NCBI GenBank assembly: GCA_964520895.1
Contig: CAZFOR010000002.1
Span: forward strand, 1 to 61,794
Source of the DNA: SIG350 sp964520895
Lineage (GTDB): Bacteria > Bacillota > Clostridia > TANB77 > SIG350
Reading direction: 5' to 3'
DNA: 61,794 nt
The number at the start of each line of letters is the position of its first letter. Position 1 is the stretch's first letter. The notes below the pieces were generated by a model that saw only the letters and a list, made by a program, of their open reading frames with translations, ran no database searches and was not told the DNA's origin. Position numbers and translations under genes: made by a program. Of the stretch, positions 51,906 through 61,194 are shown piece after piece.

Positions 51906-53195
51906 ATGGAAAGTATTAAATTGGATTATACAAATGTATTGAATTTTGTAAAAGAAAGTGAAATAAATGATTATCAAGATAAGGTAAACAATGTACATAA
52001 CATGTTGCATAACAAAACAGGTAAAGGAAATGATTTTACAGGTTGGGTTGATTTACCTGTAAATTATGATAAAGAGGAATATGATAGAATAAAAAAAGCA
52101 GCAGATTATGTTAAACAAAATGCTGAAGTTTTAATTGTTATAGGTATAGGTGGCTCATATTTAGGTGCAAAGGCTGTAATAGATGCATTAACACCTTCAT
52201 TTTCAAAAACAGGAACAAAAGTATATTATGCAGGAAATAATATGAGTTCAAAATATTTAAATGATTTGATAAATGAAATTAAAGGCAAAGAGTTTTGTAT
52301 AAATGTTATATCAAAATCAGGTACAACAACAGAACCATCAATTTCATTTAGAATATTTAAAGAATTAATTGAAAAAAAATATGGAAAAGAGGAAGCAAAA
52401 AACCGTATATTTGTTACGACAGATAAGCAAAGAGGTGTTTTAAAAGAACTTGCAAATAACAAAGGATATGAAACTTTTGTTGTTCCAGATGATGTAGGTG
52501 GTAGATATTCAGTATTAACAGCAGTTGGATTATTACCTATAATGGTAGCAGGTATTGATACAGACCAGTTAATCAATGGTGCATATGATATGTTTAATAT
52601 GCTACAAAACACTGATTTGAGTCAAAATGATTGCTATAAATATGCAGTTATTAGAAACATATTATATAATAAAGGTAAAGAAATTGAAATAATGGTAAAT
52701 TACGAATCTAGCCTACACTATTTTACAGAATGGTTTAAACAGCTATTTGGTGAAAGTGAAGGAAAAGAAGGTAAAGGTATATTCCCAACAGGTGTAGATA
52801 ATACAACAGATTTACATTCAATGGGTCAATATATACAACAAGGTAAAAGACATATATTTGAAACAGTATTAAACATACAAAAAGATGAATATAACATGGT
52901 TATTGAAAAATCAGATGATAGTAAAGGTGATGGATTAGAGTTTCTAGAAGGTAAAACTATTGATTATATAAATAAAAAAGCCATGGAAGGTACTATTAAA
53001 GCACATGTTGATGGACAAGTTCCTAACATGGTAATTAATATACCTGAGTTATCACCATACTATATAGGTAGTTTAATATACTTTTTTGAAAAAGCGTGTG
53101 CAATTAGTGGTTATATTTTAGACATAAATCCATTTGACCAAATGGGTGTTGAAGAATATAAAAAGAATATGTTTAGATTATTAGGTAAAATATAG
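51906..53195 (+). CDS. pgi: Glucose-6-phosphate isomerase
   Basis: This 429-residue enzyme interconverts glucose 6-phosphate and fructose 6-phosphate. Motifs VIGIGGSYLGAKAVIDAL, VISKSGTTTEPSISFRIF, PDDVGGRYSVLTAVGLLP and KACAISGYILDINPFDQMGVE are diagnostic. The length is normal for the short bacterial form. The ribosome binding site is GAGGTGA. Confidence 0.97.
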   Translation: MESIKLDYTNVLNFVKESEINDYQDKVNNVHNMLHNKTGKGNDFTGWVDLPVNYDKEEYDRIKKAADYVKQNAEVLIVIGIGGSYLGAKAVIDALTPSFSKTGTKVYYAGNNMSSKYLNDLINEIKGKEFCINVISKSGTTTEPSISFRIFKELIEKKYGKEEAKNRIFVTTDKQRGVLKELANNKGYETFVVPDDVGGRYSVLTAVGLLPIMVAGIDTDQLINGAYDMFNMLQNTDLSQNDCYKYAVIRNILYNKGKEIEIMVNYESSLHYFTEWFKQLFGESEGKEGKGIFPTGVDNTTDLHSMGQYIQQGKRHIFETVLNIQKDEYNMVIEKSDDSKGDGLEFLEGKTIDYINKKAMEGTIKAHVDGQVPNMVINIPELSPYYIGSLIYFFEKACAISGYILDINPFDQMGVEEYKKNMFRLLGKI

Positions 53196-53263
53196 AGTAA
53201 ATATATTAAATGTAATAAGTTAAGAATATGTAATTAAATATTTTTAACAGTTTGGAGGAAGAT

Positions 53264-53659
53264 ATGGAGTATTTTTTTTATTCAATAGATTTAGAAATAA
53301 TGGAACAAATCAAACAAATGAAAAAAAATAATGTTGATGAAGAGGAAATTTTAATTGAAATTAAAACATCTGGTCAATATTTAGGAACATATGATGAAAA
53401 AAGTTTTTGTGAATTAATTGCAAAATTGGGTGAAGATAATGCAAAATATCTTAATAAAGAGTATATTGATTTAGTAGAGCTAAAAGCATTATATGAAAAT
53501 ATAAAAACTGATTTTGATAATGAAGTAATAAGAGAATTTAAAATAATGATATATAAACCAATTAGTAATTGTAAAGGAATAGTTCTTTTGAAAATGAAAA
53601 CAAAAGAAGATATTGAAATTGTTCCTAAAAAGAAATGGTTTGAAATATGGAAGAAATAA
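53264..53659 (+). CDS. Hypothetical protein
   Basis: This is a 131-residue soluble acidic protein. Nothing in it matches a family I know. It ends in a conserved-looking PKKKWFEIWKK. ATG 53264 is chosen because GGAGGA precedes it; a TTG at 53252 would overlap that site. It sits 15 bases before mtaB, so the two may be co-transcribed. Confidence 0.65.
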   Translation: MEYFFYSIDLEIMEQIKQMKKNNVDEEEILIEIKTSGQYLGTYDEKSFCELIAKLGEDNAKYLNKEYIDLVELKALYENIKTDFDNEVIREFKIMIYKPISNCKGIVLLKMKTKEDIEIVPKKKWFEIWKK

Positions 53660-53674
53660 AAATGAGGTAATAAA

Positions 53675-54955
53675 ATGAAAGTAGGTTTTTGTACATTAGG
53701 TTGTAAAGTTAATCAATATGAAACAAATCTAATGATAGAGCAATTTAAAAATAATGGATATGAAATAGTCGATTTTAATGATTTTGCAGATGTTTATGTT
53801 ATAAACACATGTACTGTAACAAATATGAGTGATAGAAAATCAAGGCAAATGATTAAAAAAGCAAAAAAGCAAAATAAAAATAGTATTTTAATTGCCATAG
53901 GTTGTTTGGCACAAGTGTCTAAAAATGAATTAGAAAAAATAGATGAAATTGATTTAATATTAGGTAATGAAGAAAAGAAAAATATAATTAAATATATAAA
54001 TGAATACATAAAACAAAATGAAAAAGTTGAACAAGTATTAGATATAATGAAACAAGAAACATATTGTGAAGAGCAATTAGAAAACTTTTATGATAAAACA
54101 AGAGCAATAATTAAAATTGAAGATGGATGTAATAATTATTGCAGTTATTGTATTATCCCATATGCAAGGGGAAAAATTAGAAGTAAAAATATTAATGATG
54201 TTATACAAGAAGTAAATAATGTTGTAAAAAATGGCTATAAAGAAATTGTATTAACAGGGATTCATATTGCATCTTATGGAAAAGATTTAAATAATATATC
54301 TTTAATTGATTTATTAGAAAAATTGAATCAAATAGATAAATTAGAAAGAATTAGACTTGGTTCATTAGAACCAACAATTATAACAAAAGACTTTCTGGAT
54401 AGATTGATTAAATTAGAAAAGATTTGTCCACATTTTCACTTATCACTTCAATCAGGTTGTGATGAAACTTTAAAGGCAATGAATAGAAAATATACTACTG
54501 GTCAGTTTAAAAAAATAGTAGATTTATTAAGAAAATATTATGAAGATGCTAATATTACAACAGACATAATAGTAGGGTTTCCAGGTGAAACAAATCAGCA
54601 GTTTTACCAAACAGTAACATTTTTATCTGAAATTAAATTAACAAAACTACATGTATTTAAATATTCGGTTAGAAAAGGAACTGTTGCAGCTAAAATGGAT
54701 AATCAAATAAGTCCAAATGCGAAAAATGAAAGAAGCAAAGTCTTAATTGAATTAAGTGATAAAACAGAAAAAGAGTTTTTAGAAAAATATATAAACAAAC
54801 AAGTTAAAATCCTTTTAGAAGAAAAAGAAGGTGAATATATAAAAGGATTTACAACAAATTATTTACATACTAAAATAAAATCAGATAAACATGAAAATGA
54901 TATTGTATCTGGAATAGTAAAAGAAGTTAAAAATAATATGTTGATTGTTGAATAA
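53675..54955 (+). CDS. mtaB: tRNA t6A37 methylthiotransferase MtaB
   Basis: This 426-residue radical SAM enzyme adds the methylthio group to t6A at tRNA position 37. It has the N-terminal UPF0004 domain (FCTLGCKVNQYETNLM, NTCTVTNMSDRKSRQ, GCLAQ), the radical SAM cluster GCNNYCSYCIIPYARG, RLGSLEP, and a C-terminal TRAM domain. Cysteines of both clusters are intact. Confidence 0.95.
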   Translation: MKVGFCTLGCKVNQYETNLMIEQFKNNGYEIVDFNDFADVYVINTCTVTNMSDRKSRQMIKKAKKQNKNSILIAIGCLAQVSKNELEKIDEIDLILGNEEKKNIIKYINEYIKQNEKVEQVLDIMKQETYCEEQLENFYDKTRAIIKIEDGCNNYCSYCIIPYARGKIRSKNINDVIQEVNNVVKNGYKEIVLTGIHIASYGKDLNNISLIDLLEKLNQIDKLERIRLGSLEPTIITKDFLDRLIKLEKICPHFHLSLQSGCDETLKAMNRKYTTGQFKKIVDLLRKYYEDANITTDIIVGFPGETNQQFYQTVTFLSEIKLTKLHVFKYSVRKGTVAAKMDNQISPNAKNERSKVLIELSDKTEKEFLEKYINKQVKILLEEKEGEYIKGFTTNYLHTKIKSDKHENDIVSGIVKEVKNNMLIVE

Positions 54956-54960
54956 ATTTG

Positions 54961-55000
54961 AAAAGTATGATTTTTTATATTATTGAAGTCATACTTTTTT
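54961..55000 (+). terminator. Terminator after mtaB
   Basis: AAAGTATGA (54962-54970) pairs with TCATACTTT (54989-54997), then a T-run. Confidence 0.8.
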
Positions 55001-55052
55001 CTATATTATTTTTCAAATTGATAATTGAATAAAATTAATATTGTTTTTCCTA

Positions 55053-55081
55053 TTGACAATGTGTTAATAAAATTATAAAAT
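55053..55081 (+). promoter_or_regulatory. Promoter of rny
   Basis: TTGACA (55053-55058), 17 bases, TAAAAT (55076-55081). Confidence 0.7.
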
Positions 55082-55172
55082 ATGATTGTGAAAGTAGATA
55101 TATTTAGTATATAAAAAAATATATAAATAATATAAACTTTGAACATTGAAAAATTAATAGGAGGTGTAGTAA

Positions 55173-56714
55173 TTGGAATTAGTAACAATAATTGTTGCTT
55201 GTCTGATAACATCTGTAATTTCAATAGTATTAACAATAGTAATAAAAAATGCGGTTGATTCTAAAAATGTAGAAAATGCAAAAAATAGTGCAAATAGGAT
55301 TATTGAAGAAGCAAGAAATGCTTCTGAAAACATTAGAAAAGAAGAAACTTTAAAAGCTAAAGAAGAAATATTTAATGAAAGAGCAGAGTTTGAAAGAGAA
55401 GTAAAAGAAAGAAGAAGTGAGGTTCAAAATCAAGAAAGAAGATTAATTCAAAAAGAGGAAACATTAGACAGAAAGATTGATAACTTAGAAAACAAAGAAG
55501 AGCAAATTAGAGAAAAAGAAGATAAGATTATATTAAAAGAGCAAGAAATTGATGAATTAATAAAGAAAGAATTAAATGAACTTCAAAGAATATCAGGTCT
55601 TAGTATAAATGAAGCAAAATCAATTTTGCTTGAAAAAATAAAATCTGAAATTGAAACGGAAACAGCTAATATAATTAGAGAGAATAATGAAAAAGCAAAA
55701 GAAGAATCAGAAAAAAATGCAAAACAACTAATTACATATGCTGTTCAAAAATGTGCAGCTGATCATTCAGCAGAAGTAACTGTATCAACAGTAGTGTTAC
55801 CAAATGATGATATGAAAGGTAGAATTATTGGTAGAGAAGGTAGAAATATTAAAGCAATTGAAACTTTAACTGGTATTGATTTAATAATAGATGATACACC
55901 AGAAGTAATTGTAATATCTGGTTTTGATCCATTAAGAAGAGAAGTTGCAAGAATTGCAATTGAAAAATTAATGCAAGATGGTAGAATACATCCTGGTAAA
56001 ATTGAAGAAATGGTTGAAAAGGCAAAACAAGAGGTTCAAGCTACAATTAAAGAAGAAGGCGAAAGAGCTACATTTGAAACTGGTATACCATCATTACATG
56101 GAGATTTAACAAAACTAATTGGTAAATTAAAATATAGAACAAGTTATGGTCAAAATGTTCTAAATCATTCAATTGAAGTAGCACAAATTGCAGGTATTAT
56201 GGCAGGAGAATTAGGATTAGATATAAAACTTGCAAAAAGAGCTGGATTATTACATGATATTGGTAAAGCATTAGATCATGAAATGGAAGGAACACATATA
56301 CAAATTGGTGTGGATGTACTTAAAAAATATAATGAAAGTGATTTGATTATAAATGCAGTTGAAGCACATCATGGTGATGTTGAACCTAGATCATTAATAG
56401 CAGTATTAGTTCAAGCAGCAGATGCAATATCAGCTTCAAGACCAGGTGCAAGAAGAGAAACATTAGAAGCATATATTAAGAGATTAACACAATTAGAAGA
56501 AATAGCAAATTCATTTAAAGGTGTTGATAAATCTTTTGCAATACAAGCTGGTAGAGAAGTTAGAATAGTTGTAAATCCAGAAGATATTTCAGATACAGAT
56601 ATGGTATTATTATCACGTGATATTGTAAAAAGAATTGAAACAGAAATGGAATATCCAGGACAAATTAAAGTTAATATTATTCGTGAAACTAGAGCAATAG
56701 AATATGCAAAATAG
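55173..56714 (+). CDS. rny: Ribonuclease Y
   Basis: RNase Y is the membrane-bound endonuclease that starts mRNA decay in Firmicutes. The 513-residue protein has an N-terminal membrane helix, a long coiled coil (about 30-190), a KH domain (MKGRIIGREGRNIKAIETLTG, about 210-275) and an HD domain with the metal site LLHDIGKALDHE. TTG start after AGGAGGTG. ymdB and spoVS follow as in bacilli. Confidence 0.97.
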   Translation: MELVTIIVACLITSVISIVLTIVIKNAVDSKNVENAKNSANRIIEEARNASENIRKEETLKAKEEIFNERAEFEREVKERRSEVQNQERRLIQKEETLDRKIDNLENKEEQIREKEDKIILKEQEIDELIKKELNELQRISGLSINEAKSILLEKIKSEIETETANIIRENNEKAKEESEKNAKQLITYAVQKCAADHSAEVTVSTVVLPNDDMKGRIIGREGRNIKAIETLTGIDLIIDDTPEVIVISGFDPLRREVARIAIEKLMQDGRIHPGKIEEMVEKAKQEVQATIKEEGERATFETGIPSLHGDLTKLIGKLKYRTSYGQNVLNHSIEVAQIAGIMAGELGLDIKLAKRAGLLHDIGKALDHEMEGTHIQIGVDVLKKYNESDLIINAVEAHHGDVEPRSLIAVLVQAADAISASRPGARRETLEAYIKRLTQLEEIANSFKGVDKSFAIQAGREVRIVVNPEDISDTDMVLLSRDIVKRIETEMEYPGQIKVNIIRETRAIEYAK

Positions 56715-56728
56715 AATATAATAATAAA

Positions 56729-56768
56729 GAAAAACTGTTAATTGTAAAAAATTAACAGTTTTTTGTTT
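56729..56768 (+). terminator. Terminator after rny
   Basis: AAAACTGTTAAT pairs with ATTAACAGTTTT, then TTTGTTTTG. Confidence 0.85.
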
Positions 56769-56773
56769 TGTAC

Positions 56774-56802
56774 TTGCATAAAAATATACTCGGGTGTATA
56801 AT
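56774..56802 (+). promoter_or_regulatory. Promoter of the receiver-like gene
   Basis: TTGCAT (56774-56779), 17 bases, TATAAT (56797-56802). Confidence 0.7.
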
Positions 56803-56860
56803 ATATATTAAGTTAATAATTTATTAACAAATTATAAAAAATTTTTTTGTAAGGAGAGAA

Positions 56861-57253
56861 ATGCAAATGATATTAATAGTAGATGATTGTAGGTTAAAGG
56901 TGATGCCAATAATATGTAATTTGCGGAAAATGAATATTCCATATAAGATAATTAAGACTCACCAAGAAGCAATATATTTTATTCAAGAAAACTATATGAT
57001 GATTGAGGGTATTATCTTAGATATGGGTTTTAAGTTTAGTGTATCAAGCGAATACTCTAGAAAAGAAGGGTTATGTTTGCTTGAAAGTATGACAAAAAGG
57101 GATTTGCACAGAATTCCAGTACTAGTAAATTCATCAACAGTTATTGAAAAGCATGAATTACCTATAGAGGTGTTTGGTCAGATGGAACCAGGTGATGATT
57201 TTCAGTTGTTTAGATGTTTTATTGGTAATGTAATTGGAAAGGCTGCAATGTAA
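56861..57253 (+). CDS. Stand-alone receiver-like protein with altered active site
   Basis: This 130-residue protein has the layout of a response-regulator receiver domain with no output domain. The acidic pair is at Asp8-Asp9 (ILIVDDCR), the presumed phospho-acceptor at Asp54 (IILDMGF), and the Ser/Thr at Ser91 (VLVNSST). The invariant Lys of the KP motif is replaced: GQMEPGDD (about 106-113). It has its own promoter and terminator between rny and ymdB and no kinase nearby. It may bind a partner without normal phosphorylation. Family call is by pattern. Confidence 0.65.
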   Translation: MQMILIVDDCRLKVMPIICNLRKMNIPYKIIKTHQEAIYFIQENYMMIEGIILDMGFKFSVSSEYSRKEGLCLLESMTKRDLHRIPVLVNSSTVIEKHELPIEVFGQMEPGDDFQLFRCFIGNVIGKAAM

Positions 57254-57260
57254 TTCGAAT

Positions 57261-57294
57261 AAAAAAATAGCAAAGTTATTTTGCTATTTTTTTT
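57261..57294 (+). terminator. Terminator after the receiver-like gene
   Basis: AAAAATAGCAAA pairs with TTTTGCTATTTTT, followed by Ts. Confidence 0.88.
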
Positions 57295-57377
57295 GCATAA
57301 AATATTAAAAAATAAAATTTTGTAATTATGTAAAAAATAGTATATAATATATGTGTAAAATAGAAAGGAAGATAAAA

Positions 57378-58157
57378 ATGAAAATATTAATAATTGGAGA
57401 TATAGTTGGTAGAACAGGTAGACAGGCAATTAAAAATATTTTGCCAAAATTAAGAAAAGAAAACAATATAGATTTTGTAATAGCAAATGTAGAAAACGCA
57501 TCTGGAGGTATAGGCCTTACTATACATGGATATAATGAGTTAAATGATTTGAATATTGATGTAATGACATTAGGAAATCATACATGGGCTAAAAAAGAAA
57601 TATTTAATATATTTGAAGAAAAGGAAAATATAATAAGACCTGCAAATTATTCAAATGATGTACCAGGATATGGTTATATAATAAGGAAAGTAAATGACAA
57701 GAAAATACTAGTAATAAATCTAATTGGTAGAGTAGATATTTCAATACATTCTGATTGTCCATTTACTAAATGTAAAGAGATAATAGAAAAGGTTAAACAA
57801 AAAGAAAATATAGATATAGTTGTTGTTGATTTTCATGCAGAAGCTACTGCTGAGAAAATAGCTATGTCATATTATTTAAAAGATATTGCAACAGTATTAT
57901 ATGGTACACACACACATGTACAAACAGCTGATGAAAAAATATTTGATACAGGTATGGGGTACATAACAGATGTTGGTATGACAGGTCCAAAAGAATCTGT
58001 TTTAGGAATGAAAATAGATGTTGCATTAAAAAGATTTCTAACACAAATACCAGAAAGATATTTAGTAGCAGAAGGTGAATATATTTTTAATGGTGCAATT
58101 TTTGATATAAATGATGAGAATAATAAAGTAGTTGATATAAAAAGAATTAATATGTAG
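57378..58157 (+). CDS. ymdB: YmdB-family metallophosphoesterase
   Basis: This protein of about 259 residues is a TIGR00282-type calcineurin-like phosphodiesterase. Metal ligands are visible in IIGDIVGRTGR, ANVENASGGIGL, TLGNHTW, VDFHAEATAEK and YGTHTHVQTAD. In B. subtilis YmdB hydrolyses 2',3'-cAMP and affects biofilm and RNase Y-linked gene expression, consistent with its place after rny. ATG 57378 is chosen because GGAAGAT precedes it. Confidence 0.92.
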   Translation: MKILIIGDIVGRTGRQAIKNILPKLRKENNIDFVIANVENASGGIGLTIHGYNELNDLNIDVMTLGNHTWAKKEIFNIFEEKENIIRPANYSNDVPGYGYIIRKVNDKKILVINLIGRVDISIHSDCPFTKCKEIIEKVKQKENIDIVVVDFHAEATAEKIAMSYYLKDIATVLYGTHTHVQTADEKIFDTGMGYITDVGMTGPKESVLGMKIDVALKRFLTQIPERYLVAEGEYIFNGAIFDINDENNKVVDIKRINM

Positions 58158-58277
58158 CAAACTGTATTTTATTGCGATGAAAAGTATAACATTTTTTAAA
58201 AAACATATGGTAATTTATGGAAAAAGAATATATAATATAGAAGTACCAAAAAATAATATTATATAGGAGGAGAAAAT

Positions 58278-58538
58278 ATGGAAATGTTACGAATATCAAC
58301 TAAATCTAACCCAAATTCAATAGCTGGTGCAATAGCTGGGTTGATAAAAGAAAGGGGTCGTGCAGAAATGCAAGCAATAGGTGCAGGTGCATTAAATCAA
58401 GCGGTTAAGGCTGTGGCAATAGCAAGAGGGTTTGTTGCTCCAACTGGAATTGATCTAGTGTGTGTTCCTGCTTTTGCTGAAGTAAAGGTAGAAGGTGAAG
58501 ATAGAACTGGTATAAAATTAGTTATTGAATCAAGATAA
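58278..58538 (+). CDS. spoVS: Stage V sporulation protein S
   Basis: This 86-residue Alba-like protein, LRISTKSNPNSIAGAIAGLI to FAEVKVEGEDRTGIKL, matches SpoVS over its full length. SpoVS affects septation and engulfment timing in Bacillus. It follows ymdB as in many Firmicutes, with AGGAGGAG as ribosome binding site. Confidence 0.95.
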   Translation: MEMLRISTKSNPNSIAGAIAGLIKERGRAEMQAIGAGALNQAVKAVAIARGFVAPTGIDLVCVPAFAEVKVEGEDRTGIKLVIESR

Positions 58539-58544
58539 TTACAT

Positions 58545-58570
58545 ATAGGGATAGATTTTTCTATCCCTAT
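58545..58570 (+). terminator. Hairpin after spoVS
   Basis: ATAGGGATAG (58545-58554) pairs with CTATCCCTAT (58561-58570) around ATTTTT. It lacks a T-run directly after the stem, so it may be a weak or processed 3' end. Confidence 0.6.
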
Positions 58571-58691
58571 AAATGTTTTCTTTGTTGTTATTTCTTTATA
58601 TATTTGTTAAATTCTTTTAAAATCTTAAAAAAATGTTTTCAAAACTAATAAAATATAATATAATACTTAGTATAAATAAAGGAGGCTAGGT

Positions 58692-59523
58692 TTGAAATAT
58701 AATAATTCAGAAATAGTATGTAAAAAAATTGATAATATTGAGTATTTGCAATTTAAAGCATTATTGGAATATAACGAGGATATAATCCACTTTTTTACAC
58801 TTCGTCATGGCGGAGGAAGTAAAGGCGATTTTAATTCATTAAATCTAGGTTTATTTACCAATGATGATGTAAATATTGTTAAGCAAAACTATAACAATGT
58901 ATTATCAAAATTTAATATAGATATAAATAATGTATTTATTCCTAAACAGATACATAGTGATAAAATAATATTTGTTAATGAAAATGATGAAGGTTCATTA
59001 TATAATAATAAATATATAGAATGTGATGGACAGATTACTAATGCAAAAAACAAAATGTTAGCTTCATTTTCAGCAGATTGTATGACAGTATTAATATATG
59101 ATAAAAAGAAAAAATATATTTCAAATATACATTCACGGTTGGAGAGGTGTAACAAATAGGATAGTTATTAAAGCAGTAAATGAACTTGTTGATATATATA
59201 ATTGCAATCTTGATGATTTAATTATATGTGTTTCACCATGTTTATGTAAAAATTGTTTTAAAGTACATGATGATGTAAAACAAATATTTGAAAAAGAATT
59301 TGAAAATGAAATAAAAGATAGTAATATAATTGAGAAAATTGAAATAGACAGATATATTATTGACTTACAAGAAATATTACATATTTTATTAATAAATACT
59401 GGTATAAATGAGAAAAATATTCATTTTGCAAATATATGTACATGTTGTAATAGTGAAGATTTTTATTCATATAGAAAAAATGAAATAACAGGTAGAATGG
59501 CTAATTTTATTATGCTAAAATAA
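58692..59523 (+). pseudogene. pgeF: PgeF/YfiH (LACC1-like) multicopper-type purine phosphorylase, frameshifted
   Basis: The family enzyme acts on purine nucleosides and related substrates. TTG 58692 (after AGGAGG) opens a frame with FFTLRHGGGSKGDFNSLNLG, PKQIHSDKI and SFSADCMTVLIYD. It is lost at about 59136: the family motif HxGWRG requires CAT TCA GGT TGG AGA GGT, but the sequence has an extra C after TCA. Reading resumes in the second frame with GWRGVTNRIVIKAV, SPCLCKNCFKV, and CTCCNSEDFYSYR to 59523. Without the one base it would be about 276 residues with Cys and His ligands intact. It may be a true frameshift or a consensus error. Confidence 0.85.
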
Positions 59524-59543
59524 ATTGATATGAGGTTGATTTT

Positions 59544-61100
59544 ATGAAAATGAAAACTAGAAGAATAATTGTATATATAATATTATTATCTGTGTTTGCA
59601 GTAATAGCATATAATTTGTATTTTGAGATTTTTGGAAATGAAAATAATCAAGATGAAATTGTTGAGCAAGAAAAAGCAGTTAATGAAAATATTGGTACTG
59701 AAATAAATATTGGATTAATTAAATTTGACACATTTAATCCAATACTGACTAAAAATAAAGATGTTGCTAATTTTTCTAAATTAATATTTGATGGGTTATT
59801 TGATTATGACGAGAATATGAAACTAAAAAAAGTATTAGTTGATGAATATAACTATAATGATAATGTGTTATTTATAAAGCTAAAAAAAGATATATTATGG
59901 CATGATGGAAGTAGTTTTACAAGTAAAGATGTTGAATTTACTATAAATATGATTAATGAGTTTGGTGGTATTTATAAAGAAAATATATCTAATATTGAAA
60001 CTATTGAAATAATTGATATATACAATTTTAAATTAGTATTAAAGGATATAACAAAATTAACTGAGTATGATTTGATTTTTCCAATAATGTCATATGAATA
60101 TTATCAAAATGAGAATTTTGAAACATCATATAAAAACAATATACCAATGGGTACAGGTATATTTAGATTTAGTGAGAAATTAAGTGATACACAGTATTTA
60201 TTTAAATATAATGCGTTTTATTATGGTGATAAAGCTAAATTAACTCAAATTAATGTAATTTTATATAATTCAACAGGTGAAGCTTTTGCTAATGTTAAAA
60301 CTAAAAAAGTAGATATAATAGATACTAGTGTTAATGATTATGAAACATATATTGGAACAATAGAATATAATGTAAATAAATATATTAGTAATGATTTTTT
60401 ATGTATTTCTATTAATAAACAAAACACATTCTTAAGTAATAAGAATATTCGTAATGCAATAAATTTAGGCATTGATAAACAAACTATTTTTGATACTGTA
60501 TATAATGGTGATGGATATGTATCACAAAGTGTAATTTATCCACATAGTTATTTATATAAAAACATTAACCAGAATTTTGATATAAATAAGGCTAAACAAC
60601 ATATAGTGGATAGTGGTATTAAAGATAGAATAACTTTAAATTTATTAGTAAGTAATTCAAATGAAAAGAATATAGCTATTTGTGAATTAATAAAACAGCA
60701 ATTAGAAAAGATTAACATTTATATTAATATTGTACAAGTATCAAATAGTGATTATTTATCTAGATTAAGTGCAAAACAATATGATTTAGCTTTTGTTGAT
60801 TTTACAATTGATAATAATATACGATTAAATATGTTTGGTGATAATAGTTATTATGGTATTTTTAATATGGAAAGTGATGTTATAAATGGATATATTAACA
60901 CTATTACAAGTCAGTTAGAGGAAACAAAAGTTAAAGAAACAATATATGGTATGCAAGATATAATAGGTGATGAAATGCCATATATAGGTATAGGATTTAA
61001 ACAAAATACTTTGATTTTGAATAATAATTTAATTGGATTAAATGAATCTAGATATAGCAACATTTATACAAAGATAAGAGATGTTTATATGAAAAAATAA
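59544..61100 (+). CDS. Oligopeptide-type solute-binding protein (SBP family 5), membrane anchored
   Basis: This 518-residue protein has an N-terminal membrane helix (about 7-28) without a lipobox Cys, then an SBP_bac_5 domain. Typical stretches are LSKLIFDGLFDYDENMKL-like, LKKDILWHDGSSFTSKDVEFTINMI, GTGIFRF, and RNAINLGIDKQTIFDTVYNG. Such proteins bind peptides or nickel for ABC importers, but no permease or ATPase gene is near. The lack of a lipobox is unusual for a Firmicute. It may be a sensor or orphan binding protein. Confidence 0.85.
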   Translation: MKMKTRRIIVYIILLSVFAVIAYNLYFEIFGNENNQDEIVEQEKAVNENIGTEINIGLIKFDTFNPILTKNKDVANFSKLIFDGLFDYDENMKLKKVLVDEYNYNDNVLFIKLKKDILWHDGSSFTSKDVEFTINMINEFGGIYKENISNIETIEIIDIYNFKLVLKDITKLTEYDLIFPIMSYEYYQNENFETSYKNNIPMGTGIFRFSEKLSDTQYLFKYNAFYYGDKAKLTQINVILYNSTGEAFANVKTKKVDIIDTSVNDYETYIGTIEYNVNKYISNDFLCISINKQNTFLSNKNIRNAINLGIDKQTIFDTVYNGDGYVSQSVIYPHSYLYKNINQNFDINKAKQHIVDSGIKDRITLNLLVSNSNEKNIAICELIKQQLEKINIYINIVQVSNSDYLSRLSAKQYDLAFVDFTIDNNIRLNMFGDNSYYGIFNMESDVINGYINTITSQLEETKVKETIYGMQDIIGDEMPYIGIGFKQNTLILNNNLIGLNESRYSNIYTKIRDVYMKK

Positions 61101-61119
61101 AATTTTTTTAAAAAAGTTA

Positions 61120-61170
61120 TTGACAAAAATAATAATTAATTATATTATATACATAACGAACAAATGTTTG
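61120..61170 (+). promoter_or_regulatory. recA promoter with LexA (SOS) box
   Basis: TTGACA (61120-61125), 17 bases, TATTAT (61143-61148), followed at 61157-61170 by CGAACAAATGTTTG, a close match to the Firmicute SOS box CGAAC-N4-GTTCG. LexA bound here would cover the transcription start. Confidence 0.85.
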
Positions 61171-61194
61171 AAATAATTTATTGAGGAGGAAATT

